Source: Acidobacteriaceae bacterium (lineage in GTDB: Bacteria > Acidobacteriota > Terriglobia > Terriglobales > Acidobacteriaceae). From it: DNA of 64,000 bases. The translations under genes and the position numbers were made by a program. The DNA lies in assembly GCA_003134995.1 (NCBI GenBank), contig PLDC01000004.1:70589-134588 (forward strand), written 5' to 3'. Position 1 is the first letter of the stretch. Every line of letters begins with the position of its first letter. Positions 7,730-17,069 of this stretch are shown piece by piece. The notes beneath the pieces were generated by a model. The model was not told where the DNA came from. It made no database searches and saw only the letters and a list, made by a program, of their open reading frames with translations.

Positions 7730-8237
7730 TTGTATGCTCCTCGCCTACGGCGTGTGCCATGCCTTGTGAGTGGAAATAGCGCAACCGGTCCTGCTCTTTT
7801 TCTGGCACTGGTTTGCGGCGCAGCAAAATTTCCCGCAGCGCCCATTCGATACGGTCGACGCTGTCTGAAATCACACGGATGCTTTGTTGGTTTTGGATAG
7901 AGTCAGTGGTTAAGCTGACTGCTGCCAAAGCATTGCGGATGTGATGATTCATTTCTGAAATGACCTGCATGCGGAGAAGCGCAGCCTCGCGGCGCTGGTT
8001 CTCGGCATGAATGAGTCTCGCGGTAAGGAGTGCAACCAGGCTAGCTGACACTGCTTCCGCAAGCAGACGCTCCCAGTGGCGCCCAATATCCGGAACGAGC
8101 AGGTAATGCATGACCTCCGTGGCTAGAAAAGCGGCGAGCCCAACCCCGAGAGAAGCAAACTTTACTCCTGGGTTCGAGTCCCAATGCGTGGAACGATCTG
8201 TGCGCGTCATTGCGTGTCTGCGCTCCGATTGAGCCAT
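7716..8237 (-). CDS. Membrane protein with a histidine-kinase H-box but no ATPase domain
   Basis: A 173-residue protein with two hydrophobic segments (about residues 27-50 and 60-75), then an alpha-helical part with ISEMNHHIRNALAAVSL. This aligns with the HisKA H-box (M-S-H-E-L-R-T-P-L), putting the phospho-accepting His at about residue 98. The frame ends about 70 residues later, with no N, G1, F or G2 boxes, so there is no catalytic ATP-binding domain. It might receive phosphate from another kinase or act only as a dimerising scaffold. GGAGG lies five bases before the ATG. It overlaps the following degenerate receiver gene. Confidence 0.65.
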   Translation of the reverse strand: MAQSERRHAMTRTDRSTHWDSNPGVKFASLGVGLAAFLATEVMHYLLVPDIGRHWERLLAEAVSASLVALLTARLIHAENQRREAALLRMQVISEMNHHIRNALAAVSLTTDSIQNQQSIRVISDSVDRIEWALREILLRRKPVPEKEQDRLRYFHSQGMAHAVGEEHTNEHH

Positions 8238-8403
8238 GAGAACCTCCGAATCTTCATTTCTGATTCACCGGAAATGTGAGCCAACTTTCACGTACCGTGC
8301 CGCAGCCCAAAATGAAGCATGAGCAGACTCCGGTACTTGGGCATCACGCGGCCTGAGAAGTTGTTGAAGGTCGTGGGTGCTATTGGTGGTTGAACTGAAA
8401 CGA

Positions 8404-8751
8404 TTAGCTGGCGGGAGGTGGGCGGTTGTAGTGGAAACCCTTGCTCTGTAGAGCGGACCACAATTGTGGGACGGGAGTTAGATGTGCGGAATACGCGGCG
8501 GGCGGGAACGGCAGAAAACGACTGACAGGAGCGCTCCACTGCAATCCGCTCGAATCGAAACGCGGTCTCTCACTGTGGCCGGTGACAGAGTTGAATGAGG
8601 ATTGGTGAAGAGAAGGTGGCCTTGGGAAGTCCGGCGGGGCAGATCGAATTACGAGGAGGGCGAACAGGGCTGCGAATGCAAGAAACGCTTGAGTCCAGAT
8701 CGCGCCACGACGGAGGTTCAGAGGATGCCCGTTCACAAAGCCACCCCGCAT
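8404..8751 (-). CDS. Small membrane-anchored Pro-rich hypothetical protein
   Basis: A 115-residue frame starting MRGGFVNGHPLNLRRGAIWT, with a signal-anchor-like helix AFLAFAALFALLVIRSAP at about residues 22-39. A Ser/Pro-rich region ends in LQSKGFHYNRPPPAS. The arrangement (short anchor, then a tail ending F-H-Y-N-R-P-P-P) recalls a small family I have seen in acidobacterial genomes, but I cannot name it. Codon use and the clear helix favour a real gene; no strong ribosome binding site is visible. Confidence 0.45.
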   Translation of the reverse strand: MRGGFVNGHPLNLRRGAIWTQAFLAFAALFALLVIRSAPPDFPRPPSLHQSSFNSVTGHSERPRFDSSGLQWSAPVSRFLPFPPAAYSAHLTPVPQLWSALQSKGFHYNRPPPAS

Positions 8752-8908
8752 GAATAGATGATCGTGCAGCGGCTTAAGTTGCCGAAATATTTTTCAGCAA
8801 GGGTACCGGTTCATCTTTGAGCGTGTGCGCATCGCACCAAGAGTAGTTCAGGTTAAGCTAACTTCGGAGCATCCCTGCTTCTTCGGGCGACAGCGACGAC
8901 AAAGATCG

Positions 8909-8971
8909 ACTGCGGCTGAAGCCGTGATCTTGTTTGGGAGCTCCGCGCGGCGCTGAAGCGCCGCTCTTCCA
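8909..8971. repeat. Acidobacterial hairpin repeat, copy 2
   Basis: Same arrangement as copy 1 at 6130-6201: GGCTGAAGCC, TTCTTG-like segment, GGGAGCTCCGC, then the core palindrome GCGGCGCTGAAGCGCCGC at 8947-8964 and TCTTCCACGGT. The rest of 8752-9211 contains no gene that I can support. Confidence 0.75.
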
Positions 8972-8990
8972 CGGTGGTATCGGGCTTTGT

Positions 8991-9010
8991 GGTATGCCTG
9001 CAGGCATACC
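8991..9010. repeat. Perfect 20-bp palindrome GGTATGCCTGCAGGCATACC
   Basis: A fully symmetrical 20-base sequence immediately after hairpin repeat copy 2, about 200 bases before the TonB-like gene. It may be part of the repeat element or a protein-binding site; no second copy was noticed in the window. Confidence 0.7.
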
Positions 9011-9211
9011 CTGATACGAATCTTCAAGGTCAAAAGCAGCGGACAGGAGTGTCCGCTCCACACTAGCGTCGCTGCGCTCCGCTGAACAGCCGAGGCGGCT
9101 GTTCCCACAGATACCGCGGCTGTTTTGGGAATGGTGCTGTAACCGGACTTTTCTGGTTACTTTTGGTCAAGAGCCGTTGACACGTTTACCCATTGTCCTT
9201 TCTCCCTTACT

Positions 9212-10294
9212 GTGAAAACTCCAATCCCGGTCCGCTCCCTCGGCCTGGATCCCCGGAGTTCATACATGGACACGTCTCAACAGGAGTTTCAGCTCGGCCT
9301 ATTGCCGGAGCGCAAGATTGACCGGCGGGCGCTCGGGGCGAGTTATGCGTTCATGGTTTTGCTGGCGTTTTTCCTGGTGAACCTGGGAGTGATTTTTCCG
9401 GATCGCATGGGGCTGAAGCAGTATCGCGTGACCTCGATTATTCCGATGCCGGCGTTGAAGCCGGAGCATGCTCCCATCAAAAAGAAAATGCCAGTGGTGA
9501 AGGCGAAGCTGCTGCCTCCGGCGCCGGTTTTCGAAAAGCCGAAGTTGGTGGTGCCGCGCGAAGTTCGGCACATACAGGCTCCGGAGCCGGTGGAAGCGCC
9601 GAAGGTGGTGATGAATAAGTTCAACACTCCCGAGTTGAAGGTGACGGCGAACACGCCGCGTCCTCAACTGCTGCATGTTGGAGAGTTTGCGGGGAGCGCA
9701 GTTGCGCCGACGGTGAACGCTCCGGTGGAGAAGGTGCAGACCGGAGGGTTCGGCGATCCCAATGGATTGAAAGGGACGGGGAAACAAGGCGCGAAGCTGT
9801 ATGCGGCGCAGGCTGGCGGGTTTGACATGCCGGTGGGTCCGGGACAAGGCAACGGATCAGGCGGGGCAAATGGAATTAAGGGAACGGTGGCCAGCGCTGA
9901 CTTTGGCAATGGCATCGCGACCTCGGGCAAAGGCAAAGGCGGAGCGGTGGCAACGGGCGGGTTTGGAGCGGAGCAGGTGGTGCACGGCGGTCCGAAGATT
10001 GCGCAGAACGACGGCGGGCCGGCGACTACTCCGGTGGAGATTACGTTCAAGCCGCAGCCGGTTTATACCCAGGAAGCGCGCGGGCTGAAGCTGGAAGGCG
10101 AAGTTTTGCTGGAAGTGATGTTTGGCGCGAATGGGACGCTGCATGTGAATCGCGTGGTGCGAGGTCTTGGTCACGGCCTGGATGAGGCGGCGACTGCGGC
10201 TGCGAACAAGATGCGGTTTAAGCCGGCGCTGCGGATGGGGACGCCGGTGGATTCGACGGCGGTGGTGCATGTGACGTTCCAGATGGCTTATTAG
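9212..10294 (+). CDS. TonB-family energy transducer
   Basis: A 360-residue protein with a single N-terminal membrane helix (YAFMVLLAFFLVNLGVIFP, about residues 46-64). A Pro/Lys-rich periplasmic linker follows (EHAPIKKKMPVVKAKLLPPA), then a Gly-rich region. The C-terminal TonB domain includes PQPVYTQEARGLKLEGEVLL, FGANGTLHVNRVVRGLG and FKPALRMGTPVDSTAVVHV. It would transmit proton-motive force from an ExbB/ExbD motor to outer-membrane receptors, or serve as a related structural protein. No exbBD genes are in the window. GTG 9212 and ATG 9266 are both possible starts. The peptidase gene follows 112 bases downstream. Confidence 0.85.
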   Translation: MKTPIPVRSLGLDPRSSYMDTSQQEFQLGLLPERKIDRRALGASYAFMVLLAFFLVNLGVIFPDRMGLKQYRVTSIIPMPALKPEHAPIKKKMPVVKAKLLPPAPVFEKPKLVVPREVRHIQAPEPVEAPKVVMNKFNTPELKVTANTPRPQLLHVGEFAGSAVAPTVNAPVEKVQTGGFGDPNGLKGTGKQGAKLYAAQAGGFDMPVGPGQGNGSGGANGIKGTVASADFGNGIATSGKGKGGAVATGGFGAEQVVHGGPKIAQNDGGPATTPVEITFKPQPVYTQEARGLKLEGEVLLEVMFGANGTLHVNRVVRGLGHGLDEAATAAANKMRFKPALRMGTPVDSTAVVHVTFQMAY

Positions 10295-10299
10295 GACAG

Positions 10300-10331
10300 C
10301 TGCCAGTTGCCAGCGGCCAGTTGCCAGTTAG
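10300..10331. repeat. Direct repeat of GCCAGTTGCCAG
   Basis: The segment reads GCTGCCAGTTGCCAGC then GGCCAGTTGCCAGTTAG just after the TonB-like stop codon. It is a simple tandem of CCAGTTG, similar in style to other microsatellite-like tracts in this genome. Confidence 0.5.
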
Positions 10332-10406
10332 ATCGGCTCGGCGCTTGAAGATTGAAACTGGCAGCTAGAAATTTCGATCGACAACTGCTTTATGGAGAGA
10401 AGAGTT

Positions 10407-12209
10407 ATGCGCACTTGGAAATGGATGTTTACAGCCGCACTGCTGGCTTCGGTGAGCGCTACGGCGCAGCAACCGGCGGAGTCCCAACCTTCGACGCAGC
10501 CTGCCGCTGCGGTGGCAACGCAGACGGCGCCAACAGTTCCCGCGTCTCAGCCGGCAGCGACGGACGCGCAGAGCGCGCAGTCGACTGCTCCGGCGCCTAC
10601 TCCGTCGGCTCTGCCGCAACCGACCACCATGGATCAGGTTGTGGATCGCTTCATCGAGCGCGAACACGAACTCATGAAGGCACTCTCGACGCGGACTCCG
10701 GTGGTCGAGACCTATTTGCAGAACCTGACGGCGGATCCGCAACTGGGTCCGGTGCCTAGCGCCGACCATTATTTTCTCGGCCGCATGGATATGGGCGAGC
10801 AGGTCGACCGCAAAGATTATTTGAAAGAGCAGGACAAAGGCATGGAGACGCGCCTGATGGGCGGCTTCAACAAGCTCTTCAAGGTGCAGTACCAGCCTCT
10901 GGGATTTTCGTGGATGGTCTATGCCGACCGCACGGACTTTGACCGCGAGCACTACGACTTCCATTACATCCGGCGCGAATTTTTAGGCGATGTGCGCTGC
11001 CTGGTGTTCGACGTCACGCCGAAGAAGGGCTCGGGTCGAGGACGGTTCCAGGGGCGCGTGTGGGTGGAGGATCAGGATTACAACATCGTCCGGTTGAATG
11101 GGACTTATGCTCCAGCGCCGAAAAATTCGTTTTTCTTCCACATGGATAGCTGGCGCTTGAATTTGATTCCGGGCTACTGGGTGCCGGCTTACATCTACAG
11201 CGAAGAAGGCGACTTCAGCGCTGGGGTGAAGAACAAGATGGCGTTCAAGGCGCAGACCCGCATCTGGGGCTACGACCTGAAGAAAGATAATAAGGACGAC
11301 GAACTCACGCAGATTCGCGTGGACAGCGTGAAGGATGAAAGCCCGACGGCGCAGGATGCGTCTCCGCTGCAGGCTGAGCGGCAATGGCAGCAGCAGGCGG
11401 AAGACAACGTTATTGAGCGCCTGACGCGGGCTGGGTTGCTGGCGCCGGAGGGCGATGTTGATCACATTCTCCAGACGGTCGTGAACAATCTGGAGGTCAC
11501 GAACAACATTGACCTGCCACGGCCTGTGCGCACGCGCGTGCTGCTTACGGCACCGCTCGAAACTTTCAGCGTAGGCAATACGATCGTGATCAGCCGGGGA
11601 TTGATTGATGTGCTTCCGGATGAGGCCAGCCTGGCGGCTGTGCTCTCGCATGAACTGGCGCACATTGTGCTTGGCCACAACCTGGGCAGCAAGTATGCGT
11701 TCAATGACCGCATGCTGTTCTCCGATGATTCGACGTACAACAATTTGGGATTCAAGCACATTCCGGAAGAAGAAACCGCGGCCGATAAAAAAGCTGTGGA
11801 GTTGCTGAACAACTCGCCTTACGCGCAGAAACTCGACAACGTTGGATTGTTCCTGAAGGCGCTGCAAGCTCGCGCCCCTCAGCTCAATGCTCTGTTGACC
11901 ACGCACCTGGGCAACCCGCTGGCGGCGAATGGAACTATTAACCGCTTAGCGGCTCTGGCTACGCAAGGTCCGGCGCTCGACAACACGAAGCTGGATCAGG
12001 TGGCGGCGCTTCCGCTGGGCGGACGCGTGAAGATCAATCCGTGGGACGACAAGGCGGAGATGGTGAAGACGGCTCCGGTTGCCATCACCTCGGCGCGTGA
12101 CAAGATGCCGTTTGAAGTCACGCCTTTCTATCCGCGGTTGGCGCGCTATGGTGCAACCACACCGAGCGCTGCGCCAGCCACGGCTGCCGCTAACTCGGGC
12201 ACCAACTAA
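10407..12209 (+). CDS. Secreted M48-family metallopeptidase with extra N-terminal domain
   Basis: A 600-residue protein with a signal peptide (MRTWKWMFTAALLASVSATA) and a Gln/Pro/Ala-rich linker. A domain of about 220 residues follows (VVDRFIEREHELMKALSTRT onwards) that resembles outer-membrane lipoprotein-sorting/LolA-like folds (GRVWVEDQDYNIVRLNGTY). The peptidase domain carries VLSHELAHIVLGH, the HExxH zinc motif, near residues 415-427, and EEETAADKKAVELL as the downstream zinc-ligand Glu. It probably degrades or processes envelope proteins, as BepA does. ATG 10407 is preferred over 10392 because it begins the signal peptide and has GGAG upstream. Confidence 0.85.
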   Translation: MRTWKWMFTAALLASVSATAQQPAESQPSTQPAAAVATQTAPTVPASQPAATDAQSAQSTAPAPTPSALPQPTTMDQVVDRFIEREHELMKALSTRTPVVETYLQNLTADPQLGPVPSADHYFLGRMDMGEQVDRKDYLKEQDKGMETRLMGGFNKLFKVQYQPLGFSWMVYADRTDFDREHYDFHYIRREFLGDVRCLVFDVTPKKGSGRGRFQGRVWVEDQDYNIVRLNGTYAPAPKNSFFFHMDSWRLNLIPGYWVPAYIYSEEGDFSAGVKNKMAFKAQTRIWGYDLKKDNKDDELTQIRVDSVKDESPTAQDASPLQAERQWQQQAEDNVIERLTRAGLLAPEGDVDHILQTVVNNLEVTNNIDLPRPVRTRVLLTAPLETFSVGNTIVISRGLIDVLPDEASLAAVLSHELAHIVLGHNLGSKYAFNDRMLFSDDSTYNNLGFKHIPEEETAADKKAVELLNNSPYAQKLDNVGLFLKALQARAPQLNALLTTHLGNPLAANGTINRLAALATQGPALDNTKLDQVAALPLGGRVKINPWDDKAEMVKTAPVAITSARDKMPFEVTPFYPRLARYGATTPSAAPATAAANSGTN

Positions 12210-12296
12210 CGCTCCACCGTAGCGCTGTCTCTGGCTGAATTCGGCCACCGAGACGGCGGCGCTACAAGTTGCAATAACAAGTTGCTATAAGATCAG

Positions 12297-12337
12297 GGCC
12301 GGGATCCGGAATTACCTTCCGGGATACCCGGCCTTTG
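12297..12337 (+). terminator. Rho-independent terminator candidate after the M48 peptidase
   Basis: GGCCGGG at 12297-12303 pairs with CCCGGCC at 12327-12333. An inner stem CCGGAA/TTCCGG forms inside it, and TTTGTCTTTG follows. The U tract is interrupted, so termination strength is uncertain. The remaining 12338-12580 shows no gene. Confidence 0.6.
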
Positions 12338-12580
12338 TCTTTGTTCAAGTGTTTGTGAGGTCTCCTGTCGACATCCTGCTCCGCGGCTGTGAAGTATGGT
12401 TTCGTGGTTTCGCTCTGCTGTTCAGTATCGGACAGCGATTTTCGATTCTGGACGTAAATCCTACTTGAGCGAGCGGCTTGATTCGCGTATTTCCCTGCAA
12501 GTAAAACAGTTATATCCGCGATGGTTTGGCACGGAACGTGACACTGGCTGCGCACGTAGACGTGTGCGAGGAGGTTCTCT

Positions 12581-15130
12581 GTGGAAACCTCGTTTCAGGA
12601 CTTGCGCTATGCCTTGCGCCAATTGCGCAAGGCGCCGGGATTCACCTTGACGGCCGTGATCACGCTGGCTCTGGGAATTGGCGCGAACACGGCCATCTTT
12701 ACGTTGGTGCAGGGCATTCTGTTGCATTCACTGCCGGTGTCTGATCCGGCGAAGCTCTACCGCATCGGTGACACCGACAATTGCTGCATCGAAGGCGGCT
12801 TTCCCAGCGACAACGGGGATTTCGACATTTTCTCCTACGATCTGTATCAGCAGTTGAAAAACTCCGCGCCGGAGTTCGAGCAACTGGCCGCAGTACAATC
12901 CGCGCAGAATGAGTTTACGGTGCGCCGCGAGAATGCGATGGCAAAGTCATTGCGCGGCGAATTCGTCTCGGGCAACTACTTTTCCACGCTGGGACTTGGA
13001 GCTTATTCGGGACGGCCGCTGAGTGAAAGCGACGATACTCCCGCGTCCGCGCCGGCAACCGTCATCAGCTACGACGCATGGCAAGGGGAGTTTGGCGCCG
13101 ACCCTGCGCTCGTCGGATCCACGATCTTCATTCAGGCACAGCCCTACACGGTGATCGGCATCGCTCCGCCGGGCTTTTTTGGGGATCGCGTTTCTGACCG
13201 TCCGCCTGCTTTCTGGATGCCTCTGGCGAGTGAGCCCTACCTTGAGGGAGCGAACGCCATCCTGCATCACGCGGACTCCAATTGGCTTTATGCATTAGGC
13301 AGGGTGCGAGCGGGAACGAACGTCGGCCTTGTGCAGGCCAAGCTTTCTGTGGTGCTGCGGCAGTGGCTGGCGACGCGTCCGGCTTATACCGACAATGGCG
13401 GGGCCGCCGAGATTCTAAAACAACATGTGATCATTGTGCCGGGCGGCGGCGGTATTCAGATTCTGCAACAGCAGGCCGGCAAGGGTCTGAAGATGTTGAT
13501 GATTCTCTCGAGCTTCGTGCTGCTCATCGCCTGCGCGAACATCGCAAACCTGCTGCTGGCGCGGGCCACCACCCGGCGGGCAGATATGGCAGTGCGCGCG
13601 GCGTTGGGCGCAGGACGGTCCCGGCTCATTCGCCAGATTCTTACTGAGAGCATCTTGTTGAGCTGCATTGGAGGGCTGGCTGGATTGGCCGTTGCCTATG
13701 CCGGCGCGCATACGATTCTTGCGCTCGCGTTTCCCGACGCTAAGAATCTTCCGATTGAATCCAGCCCTTCGCTCGTCGTGCTGGGATTTGCGTTTCTGGT
13801 TTCGCTGATCACTGGCGTTCTGTTTGGGACGGCACCGGCGTGGTTATCATCGCACGCGCAGCCGGCGGAGGCGTTGCGTGGAGTGAACCGCTCGACGCGC
13901 GACCGCTCTTCCCTGCCGCAGCAGGCGCTGGTGGTGATGCAGGCGGCATTGTCTCTGGTGCTGCTCGTGGGGGCGATCCTGATGACCAAGTCACTCGCGA
14001 ACCTTGAGCATCAGAAATTTGGTCTCGCCACTGCGAATCGCTATGTGCTGCATTTCGATCCAGCAGGGGCCGGTTACACAGCTGAAAAGCTACCCGCACT
14101 TTTCCGGGAGATGGAAGATCGTTTCTCGGCGCTGCCGGGCGTATCCAGCATTGGCTTGGCGATGTATAGCCCGCTGGAAGGTAACAACTGGGGTGAATGC
14201 GTGATTCAGCAGGGCCATCCGGCGCCGGGACCGAATGATAAATGCGGCTCGACTTGGGATCGCGTGAGCACACACTTTCTTGACGCTATCGGCGTGCCGA
14301 TTCTTCGCGGCCGCGGATTCACGGACCAGGACACGGGCACTTCGCAACAGGTTGCGGTCGTGAATCAAACGTTCGTCAAGCGCTTCTTTCCCAACGAAGA
14401 TCCGATCGGTCAGCGCTTCGGCATCGACTTCCAGCAGTACTCGGGGAGTTTTGAGATTGTGGGCGTGTTTGCCGATTTCAAGATGAACAACCCGCGCGAT
14501 CCGGTGCGCGCGGTTTATCTACGTCCGATGGCGCAGCGCTTTAACGGCTTCCAGGAACCGGGAATGATTTCGGGGGAGTCGCAATCGCTATTCATGCAGA
14601 CCATGCTACTCAACTTCAGCGCGCCACAACAAAACGTTGAGGGACTCATTCGCCGCACGCTGGCGAGTATTGATCCTAATTTGACTGTGGTCAATCTTCA
14701 ATCTTTCGATGCGCAGGTGGTCGGCAACTTTACGCAGGAGCGTTTGATTGCGCGGCTCACGAGTTTGTTCGGCATTCTCGCGCTTATTCTGGCTTCGGTG
14801 GGACTCTACGGAGTGATGTCTTACCTGGTGGCGCGGCGGACCAGCGAAATTGGAGTTCGCATGGCGCTGGGAGCTCGACGATCGAGCGTGCTCGCGCTGG
14901 TACTGCGCGGCGCGCTCTGGCAAATTCTGATTGGCCTTGGCCTTGGCATTCCCGCTGCGTTACTAGCTGGTCACCTGATGGCGAGCCAACTTTTTGGAGT
15001 CGGCGGCTACGACCTGACGGCGATCGTGGGCGCGACCTTAGTGCTCGGGCTTTGCGCCGCTGCAGCCGGATTCATTCCTGCCCGCCGCGCCGCTTCCATC
15101 GAGCCAATGCGCGCGCTGCGCACCGACTAG
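12581..15130 (+). CDS. Acidobacterial duplicated orphan permease (ADOP), MacB/FtsX-type
   Basis: An 849-residue protein starting with GTG, preceded by GAGGAGG. The N-terminus (DLRYALRQLRKAPGFTLTAV, then ITLALGIGANTAIFTLV) is the signature of ADOP proteins. Two MacB-type periplasmic core domains alternate with two FtsX transmembrane domains: LLIACANIANLLLARATTRR (about residue 305 on), and SYLVARRTSEIGVRMALGAR near residue 750. It has duplicated permease modules but no ATPase gene beside it, hence orphan. It is likely involved in envelope export or mechanotransmission; the substrate is unknown. Such paralogues are numerous in Acidobacteria, which supports the taxonomic call. Confidence 0.9.
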   Translation: METSFQDLRYALRQLRKAPGFTLTAVITLALGIGANTAIFTLVQGILLHSLPVSDPAKLYRIGDTDNCCIEGGFPSDNGDFDIFSYDLYQQLKNSAPEFEQLAAVQSAQNEFTVRRENAMAKSLRGEFVSGNYFSTLGLGAYSGRPLSESDDTPASAPATVISYDAWQGEFGADPALVGSTIFIQAQPYTVIGIAPPGFFGDRVSDRPPAFWMPLASEPYLEGANAILHHADSNWLYALGRVRAGTNVGLVQAKLSVVLRQWLATRPAYTDNGGAAEILKQHVIIVPGGGGIQILQQQAGKGLKMLMILSSFVLLIACANIANLLLARATTRRADMAVRAALGAGRSRLIRQILTESILLSCIGGLAGLAVAYAGAHTILALAFPDAKNLPIESSPSLVVLGFAFLVSLITGVLFGTAPAWLSSHAQPAEALRGVNRSTRDRSSLPQQALVVMQAALSLVLLVGAILMTKSLANLEHQKFGLATANRYVLHFDPAGAGYTAEKLPALFREMEDRFSALPGVSSIGLAMYSPLEGNNWGECVIQQGHPAPGPNDKCGSTWDRVSTHFLDAIGVPILRGRGFTDQDTGTSQQVAVVNQTFVKRFFPNEDPIGQRFGIDFQQYSGSFEIVGVFADFKMNNPRDPVRAVYLRPMAQRFNGFQEPGMISGESQSLFMQTMLLNFSAPQQNVEGLIRRTLASIDPNLTVVNLQSFDAQVVGNFTQERLIARLTSLFGILALILASVGLYGVMSYLVARRTSEIGVRMALGARRSSVLALVLRGALWQILIGLGLGIPAALLAGHLMASQLFGVGGYDLTAIVGATLVLGLCAAAAGFIPARRAASIEPMRALRTD

Positions 15131-15230
15131 AGCGCCTTGCACCCGCCCCATGACCGTTTTTAGTCACCAACTTATCTAACTAACTTATGTTAACAAGCTA
15201 GATACGGCACAAAAGTGCTACGCCAGGGGG

Positions 15231-15259
15231 TTGACAGCTCTTTCCCCAGGGAGCACAAT
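15231..15259 (+). promoter_or_regulatory. Sigma-70-type promoter candidate
   Basis: TTGACA at 15231-15236 and CACAAT at 15254-15259 are separated by 17 bases. Transcription would begin near 15266, leaving a leader of about 155 bases before the di-haem protein gene. The -35 is perfect and the -10 matches four of six positions. Confidence 0.4.
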
Positions 15260-15421
15260 CCTGCCATTCGGGAAAGTTAGATTTACTTGTGAGTGATGCT
15301 TGATCGGGATTGCTCCATTGCCGAAACTCCCCCAGCCTTGCTGTTTGCGATTGGAACTCAGAAAGAGAGGAAGATGCAATTTTCCTCTAGGGGCCCCTAT
15401 CTCAAAGTCTGAGGAGTTTGT

Positions 15422-17062
15422 ATGCAACGAAGCGCGCGCCTTGTCTCTCTGCTGTTATTGGTTGTACTCGGAATTCTGGCCATCCCCTCACATTTCACTC
15501 ACCACGTAATCGCCGGCGACACTCACGGCAACTGCACATTTTCCAACGGACATTCGTGCCCACCACCACCACCGCCACCACCTTTAGTTGGTCAATTCGG
15601 CGGCCCCCTAGCTGGACTAAGTTCAAGCATGACCGGCCTGTTCGATGGCGGCTACGGAACATTCACGATCAAGTGGGATCCCATCCTCGGATTAGGGCCA
15701 GTATTCACGCAGCCCGGATGCTTCACCTGCCACGGAACTGGCGTCGACGTATTGACCGGTACAGCGGGAGATACCGGCCCCCTCACCGGAACCCGTTACG
15801 GCAAGTGGAATTCAGACGGGACGTTCAACTATCTCGATGGCAACGGAACTTTTCCAGAGAATGAAGGCGGGCCTACGCTTCACGGCTCTTCCAACGCCAC
15901 GTTCGGCACGCTGCCCGGGTGCAATCAGATGACGATTGCCGCTTCGCCCGGTGGCGCGGTCGAATCAGGAAGCAAGGTTACCATCACGACCACGGCTGCG
16001 CATGGCTTCAAAGTCGGACAAACCGCGCAAATGCTTAACGTGCCGGTTTCCGGTTACAACGGACAATTCACCATCGTGAGCGTCCCTTCGACAACGACCT
16101 TCACCTATACCAATACGGTGACGGGGCTGGCCGATTCCGGGGGAGGGGTCACGCAGAATCTGCCCCACGAAGTGGTTCCGACCGATGCGACTGTGGTCAG
16201 CACCGTGCGCTCGCCACAGTTGTTTGGACTCGGCTTGGTGGATAACATTCCGGACTCGGCAATTCTCGCCAATGTCGGGAATCCGGGAAATACATTCGGC
16301 ATCAGCGGCGTCGCCAACATGGTGGCGGATGAGAATGGTGTCGTTCGTCCCGGCAAGTTTGGGCAGAAACTCAACAGCGTCAGTCTGTTTCAATTTACTT
16401 TCAACGCCGAGTTCAACGAGCTTGGCATCACCAATAAGGCCGGTCCGTTTGGTACGGCGAGCCAGTTTTTTCCGACCGAACACTTGCCGCAGGGCCTGTC
16501 CTATCCCAACTCTTGCCAATCGGACACCAACTCTCCGCAGGATGTTGAACAGGCGAACATGATCAAGATGACGCAGTTTGAGGCTCTGCTGGCGCCGATT
16601 CCGCCGCAGCCTTCAAACAGTTCCATCGCGGCCGGGTTGGTTGTCTTCAACAACATTGGGTGCAGCGTCTGCCACATGGAAAGTTTCACGACACAAGCCA
16701 ATGTCAAACTGAAAACCACTTCGGGAGGACAGACGGCCGTCATTCCATCTCTCAGCAACGTTACGTTCAATCCGTATTCGGATTTCCTGCTTCACAATAT
16801 GGGTACGGGAGATTCCGGCGGCATTCCGTTCCAGCCGTTTGGGACTGGCCAGGCCACGCTGACCATGTGGAGAACGGCGCCTTTGTGGGGACTGAACAAC
16901 GCCCTCACCAAGGCCAGCGGCCTGATGCACGACAACGGATCAGCAACGATTACAGCAGCGATCAACCGGCATGGTGGAGAAGCGACTACTGTGATCTCCA
17001 ACTTCCAGGGGCTGAGTTCGACGGATCTTTCGAACCTGATGGCGTTTTTGGGATCGTTGTGA
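15422..17062 (+). CDS. Secreted di-haem protein, DUF1111/di-haem oxidoreductase-like
   Basis: A 546-residue protein with an N-terminal signal peptide (RLVSLLLLVVLGILAIPSHF) and a Pro8 tract at residues 47-54. There are two CxxCH haem c attachment sites: CFTCH at residues 100-104 and CSVCH near residue 415. LFGLGLVDNIPDSAILA near the middle is the conserved block of the DUF1111 (thiol oxidoreductase-like/di-haem) family. It should be a periplasmic electron carrier or peroxidase-like enzyme; the electron partner is not evident. GAGGAG lies about six bases before the ATG. The central VTITTTAAHGFKVGQTAQML segment is an Ig-like insertion not usual in this family. Confidence 0.8.
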   Translation: MQRSARLVSLLLLVVLGILAIPSHFTHHVIAGDTHGNCTFSNGHSCPPPPPPPPLVGQFGGPLAGLSSSMTGLFDGGYGTFTIKWDPILGLGPVFTQPGCFTCHGTGVDVLTGTAGDTGPLTGTRYGKWNSDGTFNYLDGNGTFPENEGGPTLHGSSNATFGTLPGCNQMTIAASPGGAVESGSKVTITTTAAHGFKVGQTAQMLNVPVSGYNGQFTIVSVPSTTTFTYTNTVTGLADSGGGVTQNLPHEVVPTDATVVSTVRSPQLFGLGLVDNIPDSAILANVGNPGNTFGISGVANMVADENGVVRPGKFGQKLNSVSLFQFTFNAEFNELGITNKAGPFGTASQFFPTEHLPQGLSYPNSCQSDTNSPQDVEQANMIKMTQFEALLAPIPPQPSNSSIAAGLVVFNNIGCSVCHMESFTTQANVKLKTTSGGQTAVIPSLSNVTFNPYSDFLLHNMGTGDSGGIPFQPFGTGQATLTMWRTAPLWGLNNALTKASGLMHDNGSATITAAINRHGGEATTVISNFQGLSSTDLSNLMAFLGSL

Positions 17063-17069
17063 TTTTTTT

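Noticed and set aside
8166-8179. GGGTTCGAGTCCCA resembling a tRNA T arm
   Set aside because: It lies inside the kinase-like gene (codons for WDSNPG) and no acceptor, D or anticodon arm can be built around it.
10365-12248. Long minus-strand frames opposite the M48 peptidase
   Set aside because: Arg-rich shadow translations; the plus strand has HExxH and a signal peptide.
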